Source: Comamonadaceae bacterium OS-4
GTDB lineage: Bacteria > Pseudomonadota > Gammaproteobacteria > Burkholderiales > Burkholderiaceae_C
Direction: 5' to 3'
Length of the DNA stretch: 64,000 nt
Assembly (NCBI GenBank): GCA_027924025.1
Contig: AP026970.1
Span: forward strand, 3,680,501 to 3,744,500
In this document: positions 25,699 through 35,498 of the stretch, one piece after another
How positions within the stretch are numbered: the first letter of the stretch is position 1
Layout of the letters: every line of letters begins with the position of its first letter
Notes under the pieces: generated by a model
What the model saw: the letters and a program-made list of their open reading frames with translations, nothing else
Told to the model about the DNA's origin: nothing
Database searches by the model: none
Translations under genes and position numbers: made by a program

Positions 25699-27249
25699 AT
25701 GGCGCTGCCACAACAACCCACACGGTCACCCGCTGCCCCCGACCTTACACACATCGTGAAGGTGCAACTCACCACCGGCTTGCTGCTGGCGGCGATTGCC
25801 TTCCCCTGGGTCAGCCCGCTGTCCTGGGGGCCTAACCCTGACATGCTGCAGCGCTTGGGCACAGCGGGCAGCTGCGCGTTGTTTTTACTGGTGTGGGCCG
25901 TGGGCGGACACCGCATGCCGCGCGCGAGCCTAGTGGCGGCGGTGGCCTGGGGCTGGCTGCTCGCGGCACTGCTCAGCACAGGCATGGCCTGGGTGCAGTA
26001 TTTCGGGGCGGTGGATCCAGGCTGGTCGGATTGGATCATGCAAGCAAACCAAGGCACAGCATTCGCCAACCTGCGCCAGCGCAACCAGTTCGCAACACTC
26101 ACCTCCATCGGCTTGCTCAGCCTGCTGTGGCTGGCACACAGGCCGGCAGATGCGGCACCACTGGCCCTGCCGGCCTTGCGCACCGCAGCGCTGGGGGCTG
26201 CGGTGTTGTTACTGGCCGGGGGCAACGCGGCCAGCAGCTCCCGCACGGGAGCCTTGCAGTGGATCTTGATTGCTGCGGTGGCGTGGTTCTGGAGCCGGCG
26301 CAGCACAGACGCAGGCAAGGGCAGCGCTTGGCGCTGGAGCCTGTGGGCGCTGGCGGCCTACCTTGCTGCCAACCTGGCGCTGCCCTACGCCTTGCAGTCA
26401 CTGACAGGGCAAGTCCCCGCCAATGCATTCGCACGATTTTCAGAGGACGCGGGCTCCCAAAGCCGCATGATTCTGTGGGCCAACGTGATGGAGTTAATCA
26501 CAGTGCACCCGTGGACCGGCTGGGGCTGGGGAGAGCTGAAGTTTGCCCACTTCATGCACCCGTATGCCGGCGCCCGGTTCAGTGAAATTCTGGACAACGC
26601 GCACAACTTGCCCTTGCAATTGGCGGTGGAGCTGGGGCTGCCGGCTGCGACCCTGCTGTGTGGCGGCGCGCTGGTGTTGGCGGCCCGCGCCAAGCCGTGG
26701 CGCGCGCAGAACCCTACCGCCCAGTTGGCCTGGGGTGTATTGCTGGTCATCGGGCTGCACAGCCTGCTGGAGTACCCCTTGTGGTACGGGCCGTTCCAGG
26801 TTGCGGCCCTGTTAGCAGTGGGCATGTTGTGCACTACGCAGCGACCGCAAGAGGCCGGCCTTCCAAGTACCGGCCTTCGATTGCTGGCCGGTGGTCTGGC
26901 GGGTGCATTGATTGCCATCACTGCCTTCACCGGTTGGGAGTATTCGCGGGTGAGTCAGCTCTACATCCATCCCCAGGCGCGCAGCCCTGAGCTGAAAGAC
27001 AACACCTATGAAAAAGTCAAAGACGCGGTGCTGTTTCGCAGCGCCGTGCAGTTTGCGTATGTGACCACCACACCGGTAACGCCTGAGACGGCTCACGCGC
27101 TGTACACCGCTGCGCTGCAAACCATGCATTACTCGCCAGAACCGAGGGTGATTGAGGTGCTGCTGGAAAGTGCGGCCCTGCTGGGCTTGGAAAGCCCGCT
27201 GACCGCCTACATCCGCGAGCGGGGCAAAGTGGTCTACCCGCCGCGCTAA
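25699..27249 (+). CDS. PglL-type O-oligosaccharyltransferase / Wzy-like ligase
   Basis: This 516-aa membrane protein has about 11-12 helices, the PglL_A-type motif NLRQRNQFAT (about 116-125), a Wzy_C core (ASSSRTGALQW, then WTGWGWGELKFAHFMH) and a C-terminal Wzy_C_2 region. Such enzymes transfer lipid-linked glycans to pilin or other periplasmic proteins in Neisseria and Burkholderiales; O-antigen ligase is the alternative. No pilin gene lies nearby. Start at ATG 25699 directly after the isomerase gene. Confidence 0.85.
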   Translation: MALPQQPTRSPAAPDLTHIVKVQLTTGLLLAAIAFPWVSPLSWGPNPDMLQRLGTAGSCALFLLVWAVGGHRMPRASLVAAVAWGWLLAALLSTGMAWVQYFGAVDPGWSDWIMQANQGTAFANLRQRNQFATLTSIGLLSLLWLAHRPADAAPLALPALRTAALGAAVLLLAGGNAASSSRTGALQWILIAAVAWFWSRRSTDAGKGSAWRWSLWALAAYLAANLALPYALQSLTGQVPANAFARFSEDAGSQSRMILWANVMELITVHPWTGWGWGELKFAHFMHPYAGARFSEILDNAHNLPLQLAVELGLPAATLLCGGALVLAARAKPWRAQNPTAQLAWGVLLVIGLHSLLEYPLWYGPFQVAALLAVGMLCTTQRPQEAGLPSTGLRLLAGGLAGALIAITAFTGWEYSRVSQLYIHPQARSPELKDNTYEKVKDAVLFRSAVQFAYVTTTPVTPETAHALYTAALQTMHYSPEPRVIEVLLESAALLGLESPLTAYIRERGKVVYPPR

Positions 27250-28136
27250 CTGCCCTTTGTGTCTGCCGCTGCGCGGCGGCTGAACCACCAGCCCTCGACG
27301 CTGTACACCCCCAAGGCGGCCCAGATCAGGCAAAAGCCAATGGCCCGGGCCGCCTCAAAGGGTTCGCCATAGAGCCACACGCCAATCAGCAGTTGCAGAC
27401 TGGGGGAGATGTATTGCAGGATGCCCATGGTGGCCATGGACACGCGGCGCGCACCGGCGGCAAACAAGAGCAAGGGCACCGCGGTCAACGGGCCGGCCAG
27501 CAGCAGCCAGCCGATATCTGACGCACTGCCCCGGACCAAGGCGCCCTGCCCCTGTAGGCCCCACCACAACAAGAACCCACCCGCTACCGGTGCGAGCACC
27601 AGCGTCTCCAAGGTGAGGCCTTCCAATGCGCCCAGAGCGCCCACTTTGCGCAGCAAACCGTAGAACCCGAAAGTGAGCGCCAGCACCAGCGCCACCCACG
27701 GCACATGGCCCGAGAGCAGGGCCAGCCAGAGCACGCCGGCGGCCGCCACAGCCACTGCGATCCATTGGCCCGGGCGCGGACGCTCGTGCAAAAACACAAA
27801 GCCCAATCCCACGTTGACCAGCGGCAGAATGAAATAGCCCAGGCTGGCATCGAGCACATGGCCGTTTTGCACCGCCCACACGTAGACCAGCCAGTTCACC
27901 CCCAGCAGCACGGCTGAGAGGGCAAACGCGCTCATCACTTTGGGGGTGCGCCACACCGCGCCCAACCAGGCCCACTGGCGGCGGGTGGCCAACACGGCCA
28001 GCAACAGCACCATGCACCAGACGGTGCGGTGCATCACCACCTCCAGGGCGGGGATGGCGGAGAGTTGCTTGAAATAGAGGGGGAAGAGCCCCCAGGCCAG
28101 GTAGGCCAGGGCTGCATAAAGAACACCAGGTTGCAT
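27246..28136 (-). CDS. rarD: EamA family transporter RarD
   Basis: The 296-aa protein has ten predicted membrane helices in two EamA repeats and the RarD N-terminus GVLYAALAYLAWGLFPLYFKQL, with the conserved PLVNVGLGFVFLHERP. RarD-type permeases are assigned to the drug/metabolite transporter superfamily; the substrate is unknown. The end overlaps the convergent ligase gene by 4 bases. Confidence 0.92.
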   Translation of the reverse strand: MQPGVLYAALAYLAWGLFPLYFKQLSAIPALEVVMHRTVWCMVLLLAVLATRRQWAWLGAVWRTPKVMSAFALSAVLLGVNWLVYVWAVQNGHVLDASLGYFILPLVNVGLGFVFLHERPRPGQWIAVAVAAAGVLWLALLSGHVPWVALVLALTFGFYGLLRKVGALGALEGLTLETLVLAPVAGGFLLWWGLQGQGALVRGSASDIGWLLLAGPLTAVPLLLFAAGARRVSMATMGILQYISPSLQLLIGVWLYGEPFEAARAIGFCLIWAALGVYSVEGWWFSRRAAADTKGS

Positions 28137-28161
28137 AGGGCGAGCTTACCCGCCCAAGGAG

Positions 28162-28770
28162 TCATGAGCCGCCAAGCAAGGCAAGTTTGAGCTTGGCATC
28201 GGCCGGGCGTTCGCCGAAGTAGTTGTACATCAGGCAGGCAAAAAACTCCGGGTCGGAAATCTCGGCGGCCACCTTGTTGTTAATGCTGATGACGGTCGCT
28301 TTGGTGGGGATTTCGTCCACGGTGAACATTTCTCCGACACCCATCTTTTTCTTGTCAGCAAAGAGCTCGCCCAGCTTGATAAGGCCGGGTATGCATTTGC
28401 CGAACTGCTCGCGCGGAAGGTTGTCACTCATCACCTGGGACATGGTTTTGCCCAAGGTCGTGGCATCGGTCTCGCGCACAAAACTCACTTTCAAGCGCTT
28501 GGGGCCCTTGGCGGCATAGACCTCTGCAGGCGTTCTGGCCGGAGACGCCAAATACAAGCCCGCCGCATAGACCTTGAACACAAACTTGGTCCGCACACCC
28601 GCCCCGTTGAGCTTGAGTGCGGTGCCGGCCACCTGGGCTTCTTTCTCAAAGACCACGCCCTCGACGGTAAGGCCACCGGTCGGGGCCGCGGTTTGCGCAG
28701 CGGCGGCAGAGGCCAGAAAAAGAGATACCAGCACTGCTGCCAGTGCGCGGGAAGCAGAGATCGTCCTCAC
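28162..28770 (-). CDS. Chalcone isomerase-fold periplasmic protein (paralogue 1)
   Basis: The 202-aa protein has a signal peptide (to about residue 25, AAAQT) and the bacterial chalcone_isomerase-like domain: LKLNGAGVRTKFVFKVYAAGLYL, GPKRLKVSFVRE and FFACLMYNYFGERPAD near the C-terminus. The fold is related to plant chalcone isomerase and fatty-acid binding proteins, but bacterial members lack a proven reaction. It follows the BASS transporter with a 4-base overlap. A second paralogue lies at 59415-60020. Confidence 0.88.
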   Translation of the reverse strand: MRTISASRALAAVLVSLFLASAAAAQTAAPTGGLTVEGVVFEKEAQVAGTALKLNGAGVRTKFVFKVYAAGLYLASPARTPAEVYAAKGPKRLKVSFVRETDATTLGKTMSQVMSDNLPREQFGKCIPGLIKLGELFADKKKMGVGEMFTVDEIPTKATVISINNKVAAEISDPEFFACLMYNYFGERPADAKLKLALLGGS

Positions 28771-29639
28771 GGCGCGTTCTCCGGGGGTGAGCGGCGCAGG
28801 ACCAAAAATCCGAAGGCGGTTGCCGTGAGGTACATGCTCACTGAGTAAATGGCGGCTGGCAGACCCAACTGCAGATTGCCCAAGACCGATAGCGCCACAA
28901 AAATCGCCAAGGTGGAGTTGTGGATACCGATCTCAAAACTCACCGCCGTGGCCAGCGGCTTGGCAAGCCCCGCTGCCCGTGACAGGTAGTAGCCGACCAA
29001 CAAGCTGGCCAGGTTGAAGGCCAACACTACGGGGCCGAGGCTGTTGATGGATGCAGTAAGTGCGCTCCACTCTTTGACGATGGCAATCAGCGAGAACGCA
29101 GCCAGCACCACCGCGCTGAACGCCTTCATGGGCGAACCCATGCGTTCGCTGAAACCGGGCTGGCGGTGCCGCACCACCATGCCGATGAGCACCGGCACCA
29201 TCACAACACCCACCACCTCCATCACCTTGCCGAACTGCAGGGGAACCACCTGGCCCGTCTGCAAGTAGGTGGCAATGGCCCAGTTGGCAATGAGGGGGAG
29301 GCTGACGATGGAGAGTACCGTGTTGATGGCGGTTAGCGAAATGTTCATCGCCACATTGCCACCAAACAAGTGACTGAACAGGTTGGCCGACACCCCGCCC
29401 GGAGAGGCAGCCAGCAGCATCAGGCCGACGGCGTAAATGGGCTGCACGCCCAACAGCACAATCAGCCCCACGGCCACTGCAGGCAGCGCCACCATTTGCA
29501 GCAGGAGGGCCAGCAACACGGCGCGCGGATGCTCACGCAGGCGGGCAAAGTCCTGAACGGTCAATGACAGACCCAGACCGAACATCACCAGCGCAAGCGC
29601 CAGCAGCAACAAGGTGGGCAGCGCAGCGGTAAAGCTCAT
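28767..29639 (-). CDS. Bile acid:sodium symporter family (BASS) protein
   Basis: This 290-aa transporter has about nine or ten helices and the BASS signature segments AASPGGVSANLFSHLFGGN and EIGIHNSTLAIFVAL, which form the sodium/substrate crossover motifs. Known substrates of the family include bile acids, pyruvate and pantoate; none can be assigned. It overlaps both neighbours by 4 bases (Mpo1-like gene upstream, chalcone-isomerase-fold gene downstream), making a three-gene operon. Confidence 0.92.
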   Translation of the reverse strand: MSFTAALPTLLLLALALVMFGLGLSLTVQDFARLREHPRAVLLALLLQMVALPAVAVGLIVLLGVQPIYAVGLMLLAASPGGVSANLFSHLFGGNVAMNISLTAINTVLSIVSLPLIANWAIATYLQTGQVVPLQFGKVMEVVGVVMVPVLIGMVVRHRQPGFSERMGSPMKAFSAVVLAAFSLIAIVKEWSALTASINSLGPVVLAFNLASLLVGYYLSRAAGLAKPLATAVSFEIGIHNSTLAIFVALSVLGNLQLGLPAAIYSVSMYLTATAFGFLVLRRSPPENAP

Positions 29640-30157
29640 GCTGCCAGGCCGGTAGCAGACGGGGCCGCGCCCAAGCGGCGGCGGATTTCATCGCGCACCT
29701 CGGTGCGCATGTTCCAGTGAAAGGCCACCTCGGCCACCAGAAACAAGGGGCCAACCAGCAGGCCGATCAGGTCATCCACAAAAGCAGGTTTCTTGCCCTC
29801 GTAGTAATGGCCCACGAACTGGAACGCCCAACCCACCACAAACAAGCCAATGCCCCAGCCCAGCCAGACACTGGTGCTCTGCGCCGCAAACCATTGGCTG
29901 GCCGCCAGCGCTGCGGCCAACAGCACCGCCATGACAACACCAAAACGTGCATCCAAGCGGGTGTAAAACCAGGTGGACCCCAAGGCCACCAATACGGCGG
30001 GACTGAGGTGCAGCCCGGCGGCAGACCACTGGGGGCGCGACAACAAAATCGTGACGGCCAGAACAATCATCGGGATGCCCACAAAGTGGGTGACCACGTT
30101 TCGGCTGTCCTGGTGGTAGGCAGCGTATTGGGTTAGATGGTCGGTGAGGGTTTTCAT
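29636..30157 (-). CDS. Mpo1-like (DUF962) membrane protein
   Basis: The 173-aa protein matches the Mpo1/YGL010w family: N-terminal YAAYHQDSRNVVTHFVGIP, central helices, HYYEGKKPAFVDDLIGL and WNMRTEVRDE. Yeast Mpo1 is an iron-dependent dioxygenase in alpha-oxidation of 2-hydroxy fatty acids; the conserved His residues (HxxxxxxxxH and HYYEG) are present. First gene of the Mpo1-BASS-chalcone-isomerase-fold operon. ATG 30157 is preceded by AAGGAGA. Confidence 0.88.
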   Translation of the reverse strand: MKTLTDHLTQYAAYHQDSRNVVTHFVGIPMIVLAVTILLSRPQWSAAGLHLSPAVLVALGSTWFYTRLDARFGVVMAVLLAAALAASQWFAAQSTSVWLGWGIGLFVVGWAFQFVGHYYEGKKPAFVDDLIGLLVGPLFLVAEVAFHWNMRTEVRDEIRRRLGAAPSATGLAA

Positions 30158-30263
30158 AGATGTCTCCTTGGCTTTGGGCGGATCATGGGCGCAGGTATGC
30201 TTGCCGTCTGTCAAGTAGCCGACACAAAACCACCCACCTAGTGAAAGCCCTAGCCCCGACGCC

Positions 30264-30968
30264 ATGCCCGATATCTCGAGTCATTTGCCCATGCTGCGCA
30301 GCGGTCGCTGGTTTGCCCAGCTGCCACCGGACTTTGCCCAAGGCCTGCTGGCCATGGCCAGAGTACGCTACCTGCAAGCCGGCGAAAAGCTGTTTTTGCG
30401 GGAGGCTGCGCCTTGCGGGCTTTATGCGGTGGTGCGCGGCACCATCCGCATTTCCGGCCACAGCGGGGAAGGCGATGCGGCCCGGGAAGCAGTACTGGTG
30501 CTGCTGTCACCCCCGCAATGGTTCGGCGAAATCTCGGTGTTTGACGGATCTGCCCGCACCCACGACGCGCATGCGGCCGAGCCGTGTACCCTGCTGCACA
30601 TTCCGCATGAAGAACTGCTCGCATGGCTCACCCAACATCCCGCGCATTGGCGCGACCTGGCGGTGCTGATGGCCGACAAGCTGCGCCTGGCCTTCGTGAG
30701 CATGGAGGAACAAACCGTGCTGCCCGCACCCCAACGCCTGGCGCGGCGCCTGCTGACCATGGCCCTGAGCTACGGCCAAGCCACGGAAAGCGACCGCACC
30801 TTGCGTGTGCTGGCCGTCACCCAGGAACAACTGGCCTTGATGATCGGCGTATCCCGCCAGACCACCAACCAGATCCTGCGCGACTTCAAAGCCCGCGGCG
30901 TGCTGCAGGCGCAACGCGGCTTTATCGAGCTGCTGGACCTACAGGCGCTTCGCGCAGAGTGCGAATAA
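30264..30968 (+). CDS. Crp/Fnr family transcriptional regulator
   Basis: This 234-aa regulator has a cyclic-nucleotide-binding fold (about 20-140; YLQAGEKLFLREAAPCGLYAVVRGTIR cut as beta-roll) and a C-terminal winged helix with VTQEQLALMIGVSRQTTNQILRDF (HTH about 190-212). The Fnr iron-sulfur cysteines are absent, so it is a Crp-like, non-redox type. It is divergent from the Mpo1-BASS operon with a 106-base gap and may regulate it. Confidence 0.9.
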   Translation: MPDISSHLPMLRSGRWFAQLPPDFAQGLLAMARVRYLQAGEKLFLREAAPCGLYAVVRGTIRISGHSGEGDAAREAVLVLLSPPQWFGEISVFDGSARTHDAHAAEPCTLLHIPHEELLAWLTQHPAHWRDLAVLMADKLRLAFVSMEEQTVLPAPQRLARRLLTMALSYGQATESDRTLRVLAVTQEQLALMIGVSRQTTNQILRDFKARGVLQAQRGFIELLDLQALRAECE

Positions 30969-30988
30969 AGTACCAGCTAGAACCCCAT

Positions 30989-31017
30989 AAAAAAACGCGC
31001 CCGAGAGCGCGTTTTTT
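30989..31017. terminator. Bidirectional Rho-independent terminator
   Basis: A run of seven A, stem CGCGC-CCGAGA-GCGCG and a run of six T, 21 bases after the Crp-family stop. It can serve that gene on the plus strand and also the gap operon reading from the other side. Confidence 0.8.
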
Positions 31018-31078
31018 GCATGAAGGGGAGTCCCACCAAGGCTACCGCAGAACCGGCTATGCCGGGCTGCAGGTAGCG

Positions 31079-31109
31079 CCCCCTGCAAGGGGGAGGCGGC
31101 AAAGCCGCC
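31079..31109. repeat. Twin stem-loop repeat downstream of gap
   Basis: Two adjacent hairpins, CCCCC-TGCAA-GGGGG (31079-31093) and GGCGGC-AAA-GCCGCC (31095-31109), lie 13 bases after the gap stop. This pair of GC hairpins resembles a second type of dispersed element that I know from Comamonadaceae; only one copy is in this window. Confidence 0.55.
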
Positions 31110-31122
31110 ACGGGGGTGAACC

Positions 31123-32133
<1,011 letters not shown>

Positions 32134-32171
32134 TCAATTAAAAAATTGTCGGACTCAAAAACCAGAGTTAC

Positions 32172-34244
32172 TTACTTGCGCAAAACTTTTTCCACGGTGT
32201 CAGCCACGTTCTCAGGCGTGAAACCGAAGTGCTTGAACAGTACTGGAGCGGGTGCGGATTCACCGTACGTATCCAGACCGACAACCGCGGCCGTGCCGTA
32301 CTTCCACCAGCCACCGGTGGAACCCATTTCCACCGCGATGCGGGGCACGCCGGCTGGCAGGACGCTGGATTTGTACTCGGTGCTTTGCAAGTCGAAGGTG
32401 GTGGTGGAGGGCATGGAGACCACGCGCACCGCGATCTTGCGCTCAGCCAACACCTTTTGCGCGGCAATCGCCAGCTGCACTTCGGAACCGGTGGCGATGA
32501 TCACAGCTTGGGCCTTCTTCTTGATACCCACATCCGCCGGCTCGGACAACACATAGGCGCCCTTGCTGATGGAGTCGATGCCGGAGGCATCGGGGGCGGC
32601 AGCGGAGTCGCACTTGGCAGCGTACGCAATGTTCTGGCGGCTCAAGAGCAGCGCCGTAGGCTTGGCCTTGTTTTGCAAAGCGACGGTCCATGCCACCGCA
32701 GTTTCAGCCGTATCAGCAGGGCGCCAAACGTCCAGGTTGGGGATCAGGCGCAGAGAAGCCGCGTGCTCGATGGACTGGTGGGTCGGGCCGTCTTCGCCCA
32801 GACCGATGGAGTCGTGGGTGAACACGTGCACCACCCGCAGCTTCATCAAGGCCGCCATGCGGATGGCGTTGCGACTGTAGTCGCTGAAGGTCAGGAAGGT
32901 GCCACCGTAGGGGATGAAGCCACCGTGCAGGGCCACGCCGTTCATGATGGCGGCCATGCCGAACTCGCGCACACCGTAGTTGATGTGGCGGCCGCCCTGG
33001 CCGGCTTCGTTGGTCACCACGTCGCCGGTCAATGCGTCAAAACGCAGGTTGGGCGTGCTCTTGGTGTTGGTCAGGTTGGAGCCGGTCAAGTCGGCAGAGC
33101 CACCCAGCATTTCGGGCAAGGCCGCTGTGAAAGACTCCAGCGCCAACTGGCTTGCCTTGCGGCTGGCCACGGTTTCACCCTTTTGGTGGGCAGCGATCAC
33201 GGTGTCCACCGCAGTCTGCACAAAGTTCTTGGGCAAGTCGCCCTTCATGCGGCGCACGAACTCTTTGGCCAGCTCAGGGAAAGCGGCTTTGTAGGCAGCA
33301 AACTTGTCGTTCCAAGCAGCTTCTGCAGCCTTGCCTTTTTCCTTGGCATCCCAGTCTGCATAGACTTCCTTGGGGATCACGAAGGGTGCGTGGCTCCAGC
33401 CGATGGCTTCACGGGTGAGCTTGATTTCTTCCGCGCCCAAAGGCTCGCCGTGGGCCTTGGAGGTGTTGGCGCGGTTGGGGCTACCTTTGCCGATGTGGGT
33501 CTTGCTGATGATCAGGGTGGGGCGGTTGTCGGTGCCGGCCTTGGCTTGCGCGATGGCCGCAGAGACAGCAGCAGCGTCGTGGCCGTCCACGGGGCCGATC
33601 ACGTTCCAGCCGTAGGCCACAAAACGCTGAGCGGTGTTGTCGATGAACCAAGGGGCCACTTGGCCGTCGATGGAAATGCCGTTGTCGTCATACAAGGCGA
33701 TCAGCTTGCCCAGCTTCCAGGCACCGGCCAGTGCAGCGGCTTCATGGCTGATGCCTTCCATCAGGCAGCCGTCACCCATGAACACGTAGGTGTGGTGGTC
33801 CACGATGGCGTGGCCTTCACGGTTGAATTCTTTGGCCAGCAGCTTTTCAGCCAAGGCGAAGCCCACGGCATTGGTGATGCCCTGGCCCAAGGGGCCGGTG
33901 GTGGTTTCCACGCCGGGGGTGATACCGAATTCCGGGTGGCCCGCAGTCTTGCTGTGCAGCTGGCGGAAGTTCTTGAGTTCGTTGATGGGCAGCTTGTAGC
34001 CGGTCAGGTGCAACAGCGCGTAGATCAGCATGGAGCCGTGACCGTTGGACAGGATGAAGCGGTCGCGGTTGGCCCAGTTCGGGTTGGTGGGGTTGTGACG
34101 GAGGTGCTCACCCCACAAAGCCACTGCCATGTCGGCCATGCCCATGGGGGCGCCGGGGTGGCCGGAATTGGCTTGCTGCACAGCGTCCATGGACAGTGCG
34201 CGAATGGCATTTGCCATGTCTTTAGTATTGGGGGTGGGGGCCAT
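32172..34244 (-). CDS. tkt: Transketolase
   Basis: This 690-aa thiamine-diphosphate enzyme transfers two-carbon ketol units between sugar phosphates. It has the N-terminal [23 protein letters not shown]-binding [19 protein letters not shown] with [10 protein letters not shown], and the pyrimidine domain with [15 protein letters not shown] start at ATG 34244 ([10 protein letters not shown]), where similarity to the family begins; the in-frame extension upstream is not typical. First gene of tkt-gap. Confidence 0.96.
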   Translation of the reverse strand: MAPTPNTKDMANAIRALSMDAVQQANSGHPGAPMGMADMAVALWGEHLRHNPTNPNWANRDRFILSNGHGSMLIYALLHLTGYKLPINELKNFRQLHSKTAGHPEFGITPGVETTTGPLGQGITNAVGFALAEKLLAKEFNREGHAIVDHHTYVFMGDGCLMEGISHEAAALAGAWKLGKLIALYDDNGISIDGQVAPWFIDNTAQRFVAYGWNVIGPVDGHDAAAVSAAIAQAKAGTDNRPTLIISKTHIGKGSPNRANTSKAHGEPLGAEEIKLTREAIGWSHAPFVIPKEVYADWDAKEKGKAAEAAWNDKFAAYKAAFPELAKEFVRRMKGDLPKNFVQTAVDTVIAAHQKGETVASRKASQLALESFTAALPEMLGGSADLTGSNLTNTKSTPNLRFDALTGDVVTNEAGQGGRHINYGVREFGMAAIMNGVALHGGFIPYGGTFLTFSDYSRNAIRMAALMKLRVVHVFTHDSIGLGEDGPTHQSIEHAASLRLIPNLDVWRPADTAETAVAWTVALQNKAKPTALLLSRQNIAYAAKCDSAAAPDASGIDSISKGAYVLSEPADVGIKKKAQAVIIATGSEVQLAIAAQKVLAERKIAVRVVSMPSTTTFDLQSTEYKSSVLPAGVPRIAVEMGSTGGWWKYGTAAVVGLDTYGESAPAPVLFKHFGFTPENVADTVEKVLRK

Positions 34245-34376
34245 TGAGGGCAGCTCCAAGGGTAAGGTTAAGAAACAGGTGAAAGGCAAAACTCCGCTAA
34301 TTTTACCGGTGCGCGCTTTGGGGCCGTTACAGAGCAGTACTGCACCGAATTTGACCCATGGGCTATGCTTTTGTGC

Positions 34377-35498
34377 ATGAGCCAACTCTTCACCCCTTAC
34401 ACCCTGCCTTCGCCCCGCGGCGGCCTTGTTTTACCGAACCGCATCGTCGTCGCTCCGATGTGCCAATACCAAGCGGTGGACGGCGAAGCGACGGACTGGC
34501 ATTTGATGCACTGGGGCAATTTGCTCAACAGTGGTGCGGGCCTATTCACGATTGAGGCGACCGGTGTGTTGCCCGAGGGGCGCATCACGCCCGCTTGCCT
34601 CGGGTTGTGGGACGACCGCACCGAAGCGGCCTTGACAGACAAACTGCACCGCGCGCGAAAGCTCGCGCCGCACACGGCGGTGTGCATCCAGCTGGCACAC
34701 GCAGGGCGTAAAGCATCCAGCAAGTTACCTTGGCAAGGCGGGCAGCTGCTGGCTCGCGAAGACGGCGGGTGGGAGCCCGTGGGCCCCTCAGCACTGCCGC
34801 AGTTGCCCCAAGAGCCGCCACCTGCCGAGCTGACCCTGGAAGGCATGGAGCGCGTCAAAGCTGCGTTTGTGCAGGCGGCGATTCGCAGCGCACGCATCGG
34901 CGTCGACGCCATCGAACTGCATGGCGCCCACGGCTACCTGGTACATGAATTTTTGTCGCCGATTGCCAACCAGCGCACCGATGCCTATGGCGGCAGCCTG
35001 GAGAACCGCATGCGCTTTCCACTGGCGCTGTTCGCCGCCGTACGGACCGCATTTGACGGCGTGCTGGGTGTGCGTATCTCCGCCAGCGATTGGGTCGAGG
35101 GCGCGTGGGACGTCACCCAAAGTGCCATCTTCGCGCAGCAACTCAAGGCGCTGGGCTGCGACTTCATCCACGTCTCCAGCGGAGGGGTGTCACCCCAGCA
35201 AAAAATTGCGCTGGGTGCCAACTATCAAGTGCCTTTTGCGCGTGACATCCGCGCTGCCAGCGGCATGGCCACCACCGCGGTGGGACTGATCACCGAGCCG
35301 CAACAGGCTGAAGATATTCTGCAAGCCGGCGATGCGGATCTGATCGCCTTGGCGCGCGCTTTTTTGTACAACCCGCGTTGGGGTTGGCATGCCGCGGCCG
35401 CGCTGGGCGGCCAGGTGGAGGGCAACCCCGTCTACTGGCGCTGCCTGCCGCGGGAAGCGCAGAGCGTGTTTGGCAAAGTGGCGGTGGGCACGCGCTAG
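34377..35498 (+). CDS. Old yellow enzyme family NADH:flavin oxidoreductase (YqjM-like)
   Basis: This 373-aa FMN-dependent ene-reductase is of the YqjM class: Cys in [18 protein letters not shown], the substrate-binding pair in [23 protein letters not shown] and the FMN phosphate region [12 protein letters not shown]. Members reduce activated alkenes, nitro compounds or xenobiotics with NAD(P)H. ATG 34377 fits the family start ([10 protein letters not shown]). Divergent from tkt. Confidence 0.93.
   Translation: MSQLFTPYTLPSPRGGLVLPNRIVVAPMCQYQAVDGEATDWHLMHWGNLLNSGAGLFTIEATGVLPEGRITPACLGLWDDRTEAALTDKLHRARKLAPHTAVCIQLAHAGRKASSKLPWQGGQLLAREDGGWEPVGPSALPQLPQEPPPAELTLEGMERVKAAFVQAAIRSARIGVDAIELHGAHGYLVHEFLSPIANQRTDAYGGSLENRMRFPLALFAAVRTAFDGVLGVRISASDWVEGAWDVTQSAIFAQQLKALGCDFIHVSSGGVSPQQKIALGANYQVPFARDIRAASGMATTAVGLITEPQQAEDILQAGDADLIALARAFLYNPRWGWHAAAALGGQVEGNPVYWRCLPREAQSVFGKVAVGTR

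Noticed and set aside
32229..34247. Very long open frame opposite tkt
   Set aside because: It mirrors the transketolase gene on the other strand, is His/Gly/Val-rich and matches no family; a GC-rich antisense artefact.
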